DNA of 42,735 bases from a virus. Location: positions 1-42,735 of the IMG/VR virus record IMGVR_UViG_3300033141_003703. One strand, given 5' to 3'. How positions within the stretch are numbered: position 1 is the first letter of the stretch; every line of letters begins with the position of its first letter. A model generated the notes under the pieces. That model had not been told where the DNA came from, made no database searches, and was given only the letters and a program-made list of their open reading frames with translations. Shown one piece after another: positions 32,221 through 38,270 of this stretch. The translations under genes were made by a program, and so were the position numbers.

Positions 32221-32422
32221 ACGCTATATGTACCTAGTAGTACTATAATAGAAAGTACTCTAGGTACCCTAGTACTCTAGAGTACGTTATAGTACTCTAG
32301 GTACCCTAGAGTATATATATAATAAAAACATGCTCTAGATATATTTATATATTATATATAATGCAATAAGCATGCCAATACCCTGGATTTCTTAACATGC
32401 TAAAAACTCAAGGTTTTTTGCA
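32221..32422. other. Candidate replication origin core: AT-rich, palindrome-rich
   Basis: Between the two iteron arrays is a gene-free 202-base core. Its first half has two direct copies of AGTACTCTAGGTACCCTAG (32254-32272 and 32291-32309), each containing CTAG/GTAC palindromes able to form hairpins. Its second half (about 32310-32366) is almost pure A/T and suited to strand opening. The iteron-flanked, AT-rich layout is what iteron-type origins look like. It lies between the late block and the early genes. Confidence 0.7.
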
Positions 32423-32480
32423 TGACGACAAATGACGACAATGACGACATTTGACGACAAAATGACGACACTTGACGACA
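32423..32480 (+). repeat. Iteron array B: six TGACGACA copies
   Basis: Six exact TGACGACA copies start at 32423, 32433, 32442, 32452, 32463 and 32473, in the same orientation and nearly the same spacing pattern (10, 9, 10, 11, 10) as array A. The matched copy number suggests two initiator assemblies facing a shared core. Confidence 0.85.
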
Positions 32481-32743
32481 AATCCGGGAAACGTAGGAAT
32501 GACGTGGCTTTTGGGGAATTGGAGATCGCATGAACTTCCCATGGTATGGTGGATGCGATTACTTGGGTTGAGGAAAATTCTCCGGGGGGTGGATGTGGGG
32601 GAAGTATCTATGTATAGAGAGAGGAAACGGGACTCCGGGCCGGGCTTGGCACCCCCCCCTACCTGCCTGGTGCTTTTGGGTAGGCAATCTCCGGTGGACT
32701 ATCTGCTATCTTGGCAGGTTGTCTAAGGCATGATTGCTGGTTA
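32481..32743. other. Gene-free stretch between iteron array B and zinc-finger gene
   Basis: This 263-base stretch shows no convincing gene. It is GC-richer than the core and has a small ATGATTG/CAATCAT hairpin at 32730-32751 that includes the stop codon of the neighbouring minus-strand gene. A plus-strand frame begins inside array B at a TTG but lacks a ribosome binding site. It may contain further origin elements. Confidence 0.5.
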
Positions 32744-33424
32744 TCAATCATCTTTGCGCGCTTTTTTGCGCGCTTTTAGATAGCTTCTCCTGCCGCGCTT
32801 TCTATCTCTGATCTTAGCTAGTTTCCTTTGCTCCAGTATTCTGAATGGGTATGCCATTAATATCAGTAGGTTGTTTAACAAGCTAGTTTTGGTCTGGTAT
32901 CTTTTGTAACTGCTAAAAACTCTAGCTCGGGAATAGTGATAAAGGATAGGATTGTAACTGCACAACAATTCCAATCCCAGACATTTATAACATGCAAGCT
33001 TGCCTGGCATCTCTGCCAAGCACAATTCCTGGCACACTCTTTTACACTCGGGACACACGAAAAAATACCTGTTATACTTATCAATAGCGCATTCAATTAT
33101 CCAGTAATTATAATAAACTCCTTCTGGATCATCCCAGTAAGGATTAGCTGTGACTAATATCTTTTTTATACTTGGTGAACGCGGGCCGTCTTGTTTGCAA
33201 GCTTTTTTATTCAAGCTTCCACTCGGTCGCCCGAGTTTTTTCCAGGATTCATACCACCATAGCTTAAATATTGCTAGCGTGTTACCTCGCCAATCTATCC
33301 AGGGTATTTTAAATGGCTTTTTTCTCTTTCCGCGCCAATTTCCGGTATCGCGGAAAAAGTTTTTACTCTGGACGTATTTCGCGTCCAGGGTAAAAGCTAA
33401 CTCCTTAATCCTTTTCACTCGCAA
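32744..33424 (-). CDS. Basic zinc-finger protein beside the origin
   Basis: The 226-residue product is very basic at both ends (GKRKKPFKI; RDRKRGRRSYLKARKKARKD). It holds a four-plus-Cys cluster, FVCPECKRVCQELCLAEMPG then ACYKCLGLEL, similar to a zinc motif with CxxC, CxxxC and CYxCxGL common in phage and mobile-element proteins. It starts with TTG 33424 after AGGA (or GTG two codons later). Its place next to the iteron arrays and its DNA-binding look make it the best candidate initiator or origin regulator, but this is inference. Confidence 0.65.
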   Translation of the reverse strand: MRVKRIKELAFTLDAKYVQSKNFFRDTGNWRGKRKKPFKIPWIDWRGNTLAIFKLWWYESWKKLGRPSGSLNKKACKQDGPRSPSIKKILVTANPYWDDPEGVYYNYWIIECAIDKYNRYFFVCPECKRVCQELCLAEMPGKLACYKCLGLELLCSYNPILYHYSRARVFSSYKRYQTKTSLLNNLLILMAYPFRILEQRKLAKIRDRKRGRRSYLKARKKARKDD

Positions 33425-33430
33425 GTTTTC

Positions 33431-33444
33431 CTATACGGTAAAAA
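33431..33444 (-). promoter_or_regulatory. Operator-like element in the leader of the zinc-finger gene
   Basis: CTATACGGTAAAAA is, on the minus strand, TTTTTACCGTATAG, one base away from the element in the promoter at 7551. It lies 7 to 20 bases upstream of the start codon, in the transcript leader. Confidence 0.5.
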
Positions 33445-33538
33445 TCCTTAAACCTGTATAAAAATTTTAAACCGCCCATTTATTTATATATTACCACAAT
33501 TTAGGTTGTTTTGCAACTGAATTTTGGTATGACTTGGT

Positions 33539-33567
33539 ATAAAATTTTATACTGGATAGTTAGTCAA
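33539..33567 (-). promoter_or_regulatory. Candidate promoter of the zinc-finger gene, with operator-like element
   Basis: On the minus strand TTGACT (33562-33567), 17 bases and TTTTAT (33539-33544) form a moderate promoter. The spacer holds ACTATCCAGT (33551-33560), a family member of the palindrome. The site overlaps a perfect 16-base palindrome GTATAAAATTTTATAC (33537-33552), which also carries an extended -10-like TGGTATAAA on the plus strand. Divergent transcription from this point is therefore possible. Confidence 0.5.
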
Positions 33568-33575
33568 GTTATTGA

Positions 33576-33588
33576 TTTTACTGTGCAG
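33576..33588 (+). promoter_or_regulatory. Operator-like element in the early control region
   Basis: TTTTACTGTGCAG, with ACTG/CAG arms, belongs to the same family. The 289-base gap 33425-33713 between divergent genes otherwise holds the palindrome at 33537, an isolated TTGACA at 33619-33624 without a good -10, and no gene. I could not fix the plus-strand early promoter. Confidence 0.5.
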
Positions 33589-33713
33589 GAATAATTGGCA
33601 CATGCATTGCAATACACGTTGACAAGACTAAAGGAAAGCTTCAGACAACCTTCTACAGAATAGGAGAAATCTTCATAGGATTTTTGTTAACCTTAACAGA
33701 AAAGGAAAAAGAC

Positions 33714-34088
33714 ATGGAGCAATTTGGTAAGGCAGTATGGAATCGCTACAAAGAAGGTAGCAATGGATATTGGTTGGTCCGGTATAAAACCGGACATAAC
33801 CCTGGCTGGTATGCTGGATGGGAATTGGGTAGTAATGGCAATCACAGCTGCCATGGTCCTTTTCCAACAAAGGAATGGGCAATACTGGCTGCCAACTACC
33901 ATGGTTTTGGGGAAGATTTACCTGAATCTGTGGTAAGGGAAGTTGATCGATACCGCAGGAAACTTGAAGACACTTTAAGGAAAAGTCATTCTTTATGGAC
34001 GGTTGAAGTCTTATGGCAAATCGGTTTTGGAGAGTATCCTAAAACCGAAATTACTAACTACCACCTTCAAAAAGGAGAAGGACAATGA
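33714..34088 (+). CDS. Hypothetical early protein, 124 residues
   Basis: Unrecognised product, rich in Trp, Gly and Tyr at the N-terminus (WNRYKEGSNGYWLVRY) with charged C-terminal helices. No Cys pair or membrane segment. AAAGGAAAAAG precedes ATG 33714, which I prefer over an in-frame codon at 33684. The next gene overlaps its stop by four bases. It is the first gene of the small-protein early block. Confidence 0.6.
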   Translation: MEQFGKAVWNRYKEGSNGYWLVRYKTGHNPGWYAGWELGSNGNHSCHGPFPTKEWAILAANYHGFGEDLPESVVREVDRYRRKLEDTLRKSHSLWTVEVLWQIGFGEYPKTEITNYHLQKGEGQ

Positions 34089-34555
34089 GGGATCATAAAT
34101 TGATTGCAACCATGTATCACACTATCAATAAAGGTTGGGATGATTATTCATTCGGACACATTAATTTTAGGATCACCGCAATCGACGACAATGGAGAAAC
34201 CCTACTTTTCGATCAGCCGGAGTATTGCGGTATTATAATCTCATGCCAATACAACGCGGACGAGGTCGATGCAGACAATCCAAGGTTTTATGCTTGGGAT
34301 ATCTCATATGAGTGTCACGGAAGTATAAATCTTGAATCTGCGGAAAGGAAATATAAATCTCTTAAAAAGATTGATAAAAAATTGGAAAAGTATCGTAAAG
34401 AGTGGGGCGTCGCCAACACGTATGCCGATTATGTTAAGCGTGCGTTAAAGGCAATGGGAGTTACGAGAATCATAAAAGCCGAAACCGGTAGTTCCTTGTC
34501 TATCCAGGATATAGACTTTTCAATCGCAATGAGTGTGAGAGAAAAACATAAATAA
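34085..34555 (+). CDS. Hypothetical early protein, 156 residues
   Basis: Unrecognised product with a beta-rich first half (FGHINFRITAIDDNGETLLF, CGIIISCQYNADEV) and a Lys/Glu-rich helical second half. It overlaps the upstream gene and has AAAGGAGAAGG before ATG 34085. It is followed by a perfect nine-base-pair hairpin. A small cytosolic protein, possibly acting on host functions; no evidence beyond context. Confidence 0.6.
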   Translation: MRDHKLIATMYHTINKGWDDYSFGHINFRITAIDDNGETLLFDQPEYCGIIISCQYNADEVDADNPRFYAWDISYECHGSINLESAERKYKSLKKIDKKLEKYRKEWGVANTYADYVKRALKAMGVTRIIKAETGSSLSIQDIDFSIAMSVREKHK

Positions 34556-34567
34556 TAACCAACTACC

Positions 34568-34592
34568 AGGGCATGGTTAAAATCCATGCCCT
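34568..34592. promoter_or_regulatory. Intercistronic hairpin
   Basis: AGGGCATGG and CCATGCCCT form a perfect nine-base-pair stem with a seven-base loop, between two small early genes. No T-run follows on either strand, so it is not a standard terminator. RNA processing or protection of the upstream message is more likely. Confidence 0.55.
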
Positions 34593-34615
34593 AAAAATTA
34601 CTATGGAGAAAAGAT

Positions 34616-34810
34616 ATGACTAAAAAGAATTTTAAAAGAATAGCTGAAATTATAGCAAGTGAAAAGGAAAGGGTTATGCACGAGAGAACTTATCCCGAAA
34701 GGGCTGCAACAATTTATTGTATTGCCATGGACTTAGCCGAGTATTTCGCGGAAATTAATTCCAAGTTTGAGATGAGGGAATTCATGAAAGCGTGTGGATT
34801 TAAAAACTGA
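34616..34810 (+). CDS. Small phage protein of a widespread unknown family, 64 residues
   Basis: The product has FKRIAEIIASEKER at the start, AMDLAEYFAEINSKF in the middle and FMKACGFKN at the end. This is a pattern I associate with small, widely distributed phage proteins of unknown function (FxxIAxIIxxE... LAxYFAxxNPxFDxxxFxxACG). A GGAG site lies at 34603-34606, before ATG 34616. It sits between two hairpins in the early block. Confidence 0.7.
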   Translation: MTKKNFKRIAEIIASEKERVMHERTYPERAATIYCIAMDLAEYFAEINSKFEMREFMKACGFKN

Positions 34811-34867
34811 TTAATTCCTTTGCTTAGTGCGCGGCTGTAATAGCCGTGCACCTAGTTAAGGAATTAA
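34811..34867. ncRNA. Long two-part hairpin, possible small structured RNA
   Basis: TTAATTCCTT (34811-34820) pairs perfectly with AAGGAATTAA (34858-34867). Inside, TAGTGCGCGGCT (34825-34836) pairs with AGCCGTGCACCTA (34842-34854), allowing one G-T pair and one bulged C, closing a five-base GTAAT loop. The whole element lies in the 99-base gap between two early genes, with an A-rich stretch behind it. It may be an RNA-processing site or an independent small RNA. Confidence 0.6.
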
Positions 34868-34909
34868 GTGAAAAACAAAAAAAAACAACAATAACAAAGG
34901 AGATTCAAA

Positions 34910-35506
34910 ATGGAAGTAAAAAAGGTAACAGTTTACAGTTTTTCTGAATTATCAGAGGCTGCCCGAGAGAGGGCATGCCAGGATTATGTAGAAGAGTTTC
35001 TCAACTGCTTCAAGTGGTACGAGGCAGTTGAAGATGATTTTAAAAGGATTGGCGATATATTAGGCTTGAAAGTGGATAATATCTACTTCAGCCTTTACTG
35101 CCAAGGAGAAGGAGCTTGTTTCGAGGGAAGTTACCGGTATGCTCCAGGTAGTGTTTTAAAAATAAAGGAGTATGCACCGACAGATAAAAGGTTGCATACT
35201 ATAGCCGAGAACCTGGCATTGCTGCAAAGACGGCACTTTTATCAGTTGGAAGCGGAGATTATGCATTGTGGTAACTGTGAGAACGAGTACTGCACCAGGA
35301 TTGAGGTTTATCACAGGAACCGCGATGTTGACGAGGTAACCCAGGATCACCTGGCAGAATTGCTAAGGGATTTAATGCGTTGGTTATATATCCAATTACA
35401 GAAGGAGTATGAATGGCAATGCTCGGAAGAATGCATTGCAGAAATAAGTGAAATTAATGAATGGAGATACCTAAAGAATGGAGAGTTTTACTATGAAAGG
35501 ACGTAA
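34910..35506 (+). CDS. Phage protein of the family often labelled antitoxin-like
   Basis: The 198-residue product matches a widespread phage family: ELSEAARERACQDY at the N-terminus, FKRIGDILGLKVDNIYFSLY, CQGEGACFEGSYRYAPG and LLRDLMRWLYIQLQKEYEW. Members are often annotated as antitoxin of a toxin-antitoxin stability system, but I know of no proof for this label and see no toxin gene beside it. AAAGGAG precedes ATG 34910. It overlaps the next gene by 14 bases. Confidence 0.75.
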   Translation: MEVKKVTVYSFSELSEAARERACQDYVEEFLNCFKWYEAVEDDFKRIGDILGLKVDNIYFSLYCQGEGACFEGSYRYAPGSVLKIKEYAPTDKRLHTIAENLALLQRRHFYQLEAEIMHCGNCENEYCTRIEVYHRNRDVDEVTQDHLAELLRDLMRWLYIQLQKEYEWQCSEECIAEISEINEWRYLKNGEFYYERT

Positions 35507-35789
35507 GCCACGCTATATAAGAGTTTATGATAATGGAGGCGATACCGTGGATAGATACACGGTGGTCTTCACGGGCCGCTATAGGCACAAGACCTTTCGA
35601 TATATTTCCATGAATGGTGCTCCATATCATCCCCAGGGCTTCTATCAACATGGCGAAAGCCATGCACCAGTAGATAAGCCTACACATGAGCACTTGGGCC
35701 GCAGGATTAAATTTGAAGATTTACCCCGAGATTGCCAGGATGCCGTTTGGGATGATTATAAAAATCTGTGGAAAAGGGCAAATATTTAA
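35493..35789 (+). CDS. Conserved small phage protein, about 98 residues
   Basis: The product has RYIRVYDNGGDTVDRYTVVF, TGRYRHKTFRYISM, HPQGFYQHGES, a Thr-His-Glu-His patch, LGRRIKFEDLPRDCQ, and a C-terminal helix. These stretches recur in a widespread phage protein family of unknown function that often lies next to the preceding family. ATG 35493 is preferred over 35478, because GGAGAG lies eight bases upstream. Likely an early takeover protein, by context only. Confidence 0.72.
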   Translation: MKGRKPRYIRVYDNGGDTVDRYTVVFTGRYRHKTFRYISMNGAPYHPQGFYQHGESHAPVDKPTHEHLGRRIKFEDLPRDCQDAVWDDYKNLWKRANI

Positions 35790-35800
35790 TGCTCTGAAAT

Positions 35801-35831
35801 TTACTGCACAGGGGGAGATAAGCTCCCCCTG
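35801..35831 (+). promoter_or_regulatory. Operator half-site plus GC-rich hairpin before a micro-ORF
   Basis: TTACTGCACAG (35801-35811) matches the dispersed operator core. It overlaps a perfect hairpin CAGGGGGAG/CTCCCCCTG with an ATAAG loop (35809-35831). No T-run follows; an AAAGGAG ribosome site comes directly after. The hairpin may attenuate transcription or protect mRNA, and the overlap would let a bound protein and the RNA fold act at the same place. Confidence 0.5.
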
Positions 35832-35845
35832 GAAAGGAGAGAAAA

Positions 35846-35914
35846 ATGATGTTGCTACTAATCATATTAACGGTTATCGCTATTATGTTGTTTTTAAATA
35901 TAAGGAGAGATTAA
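35846..35914 (+). CDS. 22-residue membrane micropeptide
   Basis: ATG 35846 has a strong AAAGGAGAG site. The peptide is almost wholly hydrophobic (MMLLLIILTVIAIMLFLNI) and ends in RRD, i.e. a single membrane helix with a basic end. It lies between the hairpin at 35809-35831 and the next zinc-ribbon gene. It could act on the host membrane during takeover. It is very short, but start, site and composition fit a real gene. Confidence 0.5.
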   Translation: MMLLLIILTVIAIMLFLNIRRD

Positions 35915-35918
35915 AAAA

Positions 35919-36098
35919 ATGTTGTCGCAAGGAAAAAATATCAAAACCACTCCACGAGGTTGGGTAGTATGTCCCAGATGCGGGGTAAAGAGAAGGGATT
36001 ATACCATGAAAACAAAAAATGTTTACCTACTTTGTGAGAAGTGTTATAGTGTAACAGTCCTAACCATGTATGACCGCTTGGAAGGAGAAAAACTATGA
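35919..36098 (+). CDS. Small zinc-ribbon protein, 59 residues
   Basis: The product has VVCPRCGVKRRDYTM and LLCEKCYSVTVLTM, two CxxC knuckles about 24 residues apart, typical of a zinc ribbon. The ribosome site AAGGAGAG lies at 35902-35909. Its stop overlaps the next ATG (ATGA), so they are co-translated. A minor transcription- or translation-binding role is possible but not shown. Confidence 0.7.
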   Translation: MLSQGKNIKTTPRGWVVCPRCGVKRRDYTMKTKNVYLLCEKCYSVTVLTMYDRLEGEKL

Positions 36099-36379
36099 AA
36101 AAAATAACAATAGTGGGATCAGCCTATGGATTTTTCGAGGAATCGATCGATGCCGATCTTGATCTTACCAGTTTGTCTGGAGGGTCAGAGGCCGAACCCT
36201 GGGACTTGACCGGGACGGCTTACACAAAAGAAGAGGGCCGTCCATACCTTGGTCAAACTGAGGTTTTAGGTTTTCCTATTTGGGGGATCAAACAAAAATA
36301 CACTAAGGTCTGGAGAGTTACTCTGACAAAGGACGGCTGGATTGGGCAGCCAGTGCCAGGTGCTCAAGGAATCAAATAA
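36095..36379 (+). CDS. Hypothetical protein, 94 residues
   Basis: Unrecognised, acidic at the N-terminus (GFFEESIDADLDLTSLSGGS) and beta-rich afterwards (KVWRVTLTKDGWIGQPVPG). It is coupled to the zinc-ribbon gene by an ATGA overlap, with AAGGAGAAAA upstream. The following gap contains a G-rich run and a perfect AAGGAGGT site for the next gene. Confidence 0.6.
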   Translation: MKKITIVGSAYGFFEESIDADLDLTSLSGGSEAEPWDLTGTAYTKEEGRPYLGQTEVLGFPIWGIKQKYTKVWRVTLTKDGWIGQPVPGAQGIK

Positions 36380-36444
36380 GTTAAGGTTGGAAAGGGGGGG
36401 GGCGCTCCTCCTTTCTAAATAAAAAAAAACTAAGGAGGTAAAAA

Positions 36445-36699
36445 TTGAGATATTTAAATGGATACGCAATTGTTGAGTTGGGGTTACACACCGAATATCA
36501 ATGGATTGCTGGAAATGAATTGGGTAGTTTGTTTGGGAATCTCGCTCCTGAAAACCGGGGTGAGGGAGTCATTAAACTGGATTGCGGATGCCTGCGGCTG
36601 GCCCATCAGAGATTTTTTATCGAAAAGGGTAAATGGGTATGCCCTTTTTGTGCCAAGGGTACCCTAAACCCTCTCTATTATTTCGACCCTGATTTATAA
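36445..36699 (+). CDS. Small Cys-containing protein, 84 residues, TTG start
   Basis: A perfect AAGGAGGT (36432-36439) sits five bases before TTG 36445, which sets the start despite the rare codon. The product has LDCGCLRLAH and WVCPFCAKG, a four-Cys zinc-site pattern near the C-terminus, and ends YYFDPDL. Function unknown. It is the last gene before attP, so the early rightward transcript may end here or run into the attP region. Confidence 0.65.
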   Translation: MRYLNGYAIVELGLHTEYQWIAGNELGSLFGNLAPENRGEGVIKLDCGCLRLAHQRFFIEKGKWVCPFCAKGTLNPLYYFDPDL

Positions 36700-36708
36700 A
36701 AGCTCAAA

Positions 36709-36732
36709 ATTGCGCGAATTATTGCGCGATTA
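36709..36732 (+). repeat. Left pair of TTGCGCGA arm-type repeats beside attP
   Basis: ATTGCGCGAATT and ATTGCGCGATTA lie head to tail at exactly 12 bases. An equally spaced pair flanks attP on the other side at 36906-36929. Repeats placed on both sides of the core are what arm-type integrase or excisionase sites look like. Confidence 0.6.
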
Positions 36733-36830
36733 AGAGCTAAAAAAGGTAAAAAATGGGGATTACAGGGTAGCTCCCATTTTTATTTCATCCAGGAAAGAAG
36801 GGAATTTTGGGGGATTCCCATTATCTCCCA

Positions 36831-36878
36831 CTTGCCTTGGGAGCAGGAGGTCGGCGGTTCAAATCCGCCCGTCCCGAC
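36831..36878 (+). other. attP core containing a tRNA-Pro(UGG) 3' half
   Basis: The sequence folds as the 3' half of a tRNA. The anticodon arm is CTTGC-CTTGGGA-GCAGG with anticodon TGG, then variable AGGTC, a T arm GGCGG-TTCAAAT-CCGCC, an acceptor strand CGTCCCG and discriminator A. No 5' half (D arm, 5' acceptor) precedes it, so it is not a full tRNA gene. With the integrase beginning 50 bases away, this is the phage attachment site. Integration would occur in the host tRNA-Pro(UGG) gene and rebuild it. Confidence 0.8.
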
Positions 36879-36905
36879 TATGTTTCAGTTGTTTAGGGGA
36901 AAGTG

Positions 36906-36929
36906 GTTGCGCGATTCATTGCGCGAATT
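36906..36929 (+). repeat. Right pair of TTGCGCGA arm-type repeats beside attP
   Basis: GTTGCGCGATTC (36906-36917) and ATTGCGCGAATT (36918-36929) are again spaced by 12 bases and run up to the integrase stop codon. An inverted copy (AATTGCGCGAC on the minus strand, 36997-37007) lies inside the integrase end. Confidence 0.6.
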
Positions 36930-37980
36930 ATTTGAAGTCTGATAGCACTATTCCCTGGTTGGAATGGATATCCGGCCGGGGTAGTTGCGCAATGGCGTCG
37001 CGCAATTCTTCTCCTATGGAGTGTAGATAAATTTCTGTGGTTCTGAGATTGGTGTGCCTTAATAACTTGCTGATAGTCAGGGTGTTGACTTGGGGATTAA
37101 GCCTCAGTTGGCTTGCCACGTAGTGCCTAATGGCATGAAAACCAAAGTGCCTGATTCCTGCCTTTCGGCATAAATTCCGCATTAGCTTGGGACGGTGGTA
37201 ATACCTGGTTTGGGTTACCGGGTTAAAGAAAACCCATTGATCGCTTTTCCGGTGGCGATAAAGGGATTGCAATACCTTGCAAAGCTCGTTCCCCATTGGA
37301 ATAGCGTCATAAGCCATTTCTCCATTAGCCCTCTTTCGAGTTCCCAGGAGCACCACCTTGTTGTTGAAGTCTACGTGCTCCCATTCCAACCTGAGCACCT
37401 CGTCCACTCTAGCCAGGGTATAATATAACACCTGTAAGAAAGGCCGATCTTCTCCAGCTACCAGAAACAACCTCCCTATTTCTTCTGGTGTAGGAATAAT
37501 TTTTCTTGCTTTTTCTACTGGCAGCCGATCAATATAGGCGCAAGGGTTGGAAGTTAGGAAGGCCCGTTTGATTCCCCAATTAAATAATGCACTTAGTTCC
37601 TTGCGGTGGACGTTGTAATTATGGTTGGAGGAGCGGGTTTTAAGATAGTTCTCCACCGTTATTGGGGTTATGGTTTTGATGGGCATATTACCCACCGCCT
37701 CCAGAAAGCTTTTGAATACAAAGAACTTGTATTTGTGGGTTTGCAAGGTGTGTCGCCTTTCTGAAAACTCTAAATACTTATTGGCGAAATCCTTAAAGTC
37801 TATACCGTCCCGTTCCTGTCTCTCCTGCTTCGCCAATTGTGCTTCCAGTTCTACTCTGGCCTGAGCTAGCCCTCTTTCTGCCTCTGCCTTGGTAGCATAC
37901 CCTGCTTTGGTGCAAATCCTTTTGCCGCGGTAAAACAGGGAGAACCGCCATTTGGCTTTTTTGTCTTTCCAAATACTCAT
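36928..37980 (-). CDS. int: Tyrosine integrase
   Basis: The 350-residue site-specific recombinase has an N-terminal arm-binding segment (KAKWRFSLFYRGKRICTKAG), a SAM-like core-binding domain, and a catalytic domain. Catalytic residues visible are Arg in ARVDEVLRLEWEHV (first R), HAIRHY (HxxR), the second His in LLRHTNLRTT and the Tyr in EIYLHS. It integrates the phage into tRNA-Pro through the attP about 50 bases downstream. GGAGG precedes ATG 37980, and these ribosome-site bases lie inside the excisionase-like frame. Confidence 0.94.
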   Translation of the reverse strand: MSIWKDKKAKWRFSLFYRGKRICTKAGYATKAEAERGLAQARVELEAQLAKQERQERDGIDFKDFANKYLEFSERRHTLQTHKYKFFVFKSFLEAVGNMPIKTITPITVENYLKTRSSNHNYNVHRKELSALFNWGIKRAFLTSNPCAYIDRLPVEKARKIIPTPEEIGRLFLVAGEDRPFLQVLYYTLARVDEVLRLEWEHVDFNNKVVLLGTRKRANGEMAYDAIPMGNELCKVLQSLYRHRKSDQWVFFNPVTQTRYYHRPKLMRNLCRKAGIRHFGFHAIRHYVASQLRLNPQVNTLTISKLLRHTNLRTTEIYLHSIGEELRDAIAQLPRPDIHSNQGIVLSDFK

Positions 37981-38125
37981 ACAAATCTCCCTCCCTGAAT
38001 CGTAACAATCTACCTATCCGGTAACTTAACCCCTTAAATTTATTATACACTAATTTTGGGGAAACCTGCAACCTTTCTGCTACCTGTTTAACTGTTAAAG
38101 CTTTGTTGGAATTTTTTTCAAACAT
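37793..38125 (-). CDS. Excisionase-like HTH protein with tail overlapping int
   Basis: Residues 9-55 (ALTVKQVAERLQVSPKLVYN ... FREGDLYEYLERQ) form a helix-turn-helix of the excisionase/HTH_17 type, which binds attachment-site DNA and directs integrase to excision. The domain should end near residue 60, but the frame stays open another 50 residues inside the integrase gene in another frame, giving a Gly/Arg/Ser-rich tail. The overlap is 188 bases. No good ribosome binding site precedes ATG 38125, and the divergent promoter at 38132 begins only seven bases away. Confidence 0.72.
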   Translation of the reverse strand: MFEKNSNKALTVKQVAERLQVSPKLVYNKFKGLSYRIGRLLRFREGDLYEYLERQKSQMAVLPVLPRQKDLHQSRVCYQGRGRKRASSGQSRTGSTIGEAGETGTGRYRL

Positions 38126-38131
38126 TTTTTA

Positions 38132-38202
38132 TTGACAATCCTTACTATTTGGTTTAAATTAGAATTAACAGGATAGGGAAAAGTTCGTTTGTCCTGTTAA
38201 TT
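38132..38202 (+). promoter_or_regulatory. Promoter and inverted-repeat operator of the HTH regulator gene
   Basis: TTGACA (38132-38137), 17 bases and TAAATT (38155-38160) make a good plus-strand promoter. Directly downstream AATTAACAGGA (38163-38173) and TCCTGTTAATT (38192-38202) form an 11-base perfect inverted repeat with an 18-base gap. It covers the expected transcription start, as an autoregulatory operator would. The divergent excisionase-like gene starts upstream, so the region may hold the lysogeny switch. Confidence 0.65.
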
Positions 38203-38211
38203 ATAGTTTAG

Positions 38212-38226
38212 ACTATGCAGTAAAAT
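38212..38226 (+). promoter_or_regulatory. Operator-like element in the leader of the HTH regulator gene
   Basis: ACTATGCAGTAAAAT carries the ACTATGCAGT core with T/A-rich flank and lies about 45 bases upstream of the start codon. It is the dispersed palindrome family, distinct from the 11-base inverted repeat at 38163-38202. Confidence 0.5.
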
Positions 38227-38270
38227 TTTTCAACCTTAAAATGGTTCGGGGGAGACTGGAGGAGATAAAA

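Noticed and set aside
32162-32480. CRISPR-like array from the regular TGACGACA repeats
   Set aside because: The repeat is only 8 bases with 1-4 base spacers and no cas genes nearby; spacing of about one helical turn fits iterons.
32472-32726. Plus-strand 84-residue reading frame beside the origin
   Set aside because: It starts at a TTG inside an iteron, has no ribosome binding site and a composition unlike a folded protein.
36831-36880. A functional tRNA-Pro gene
   Set aside because: Only the anticodon arm, T arm and 3' acceptor strand are present; no D arm or matching 5' acceptor strand precedes them. It is an attachment-site fragment.
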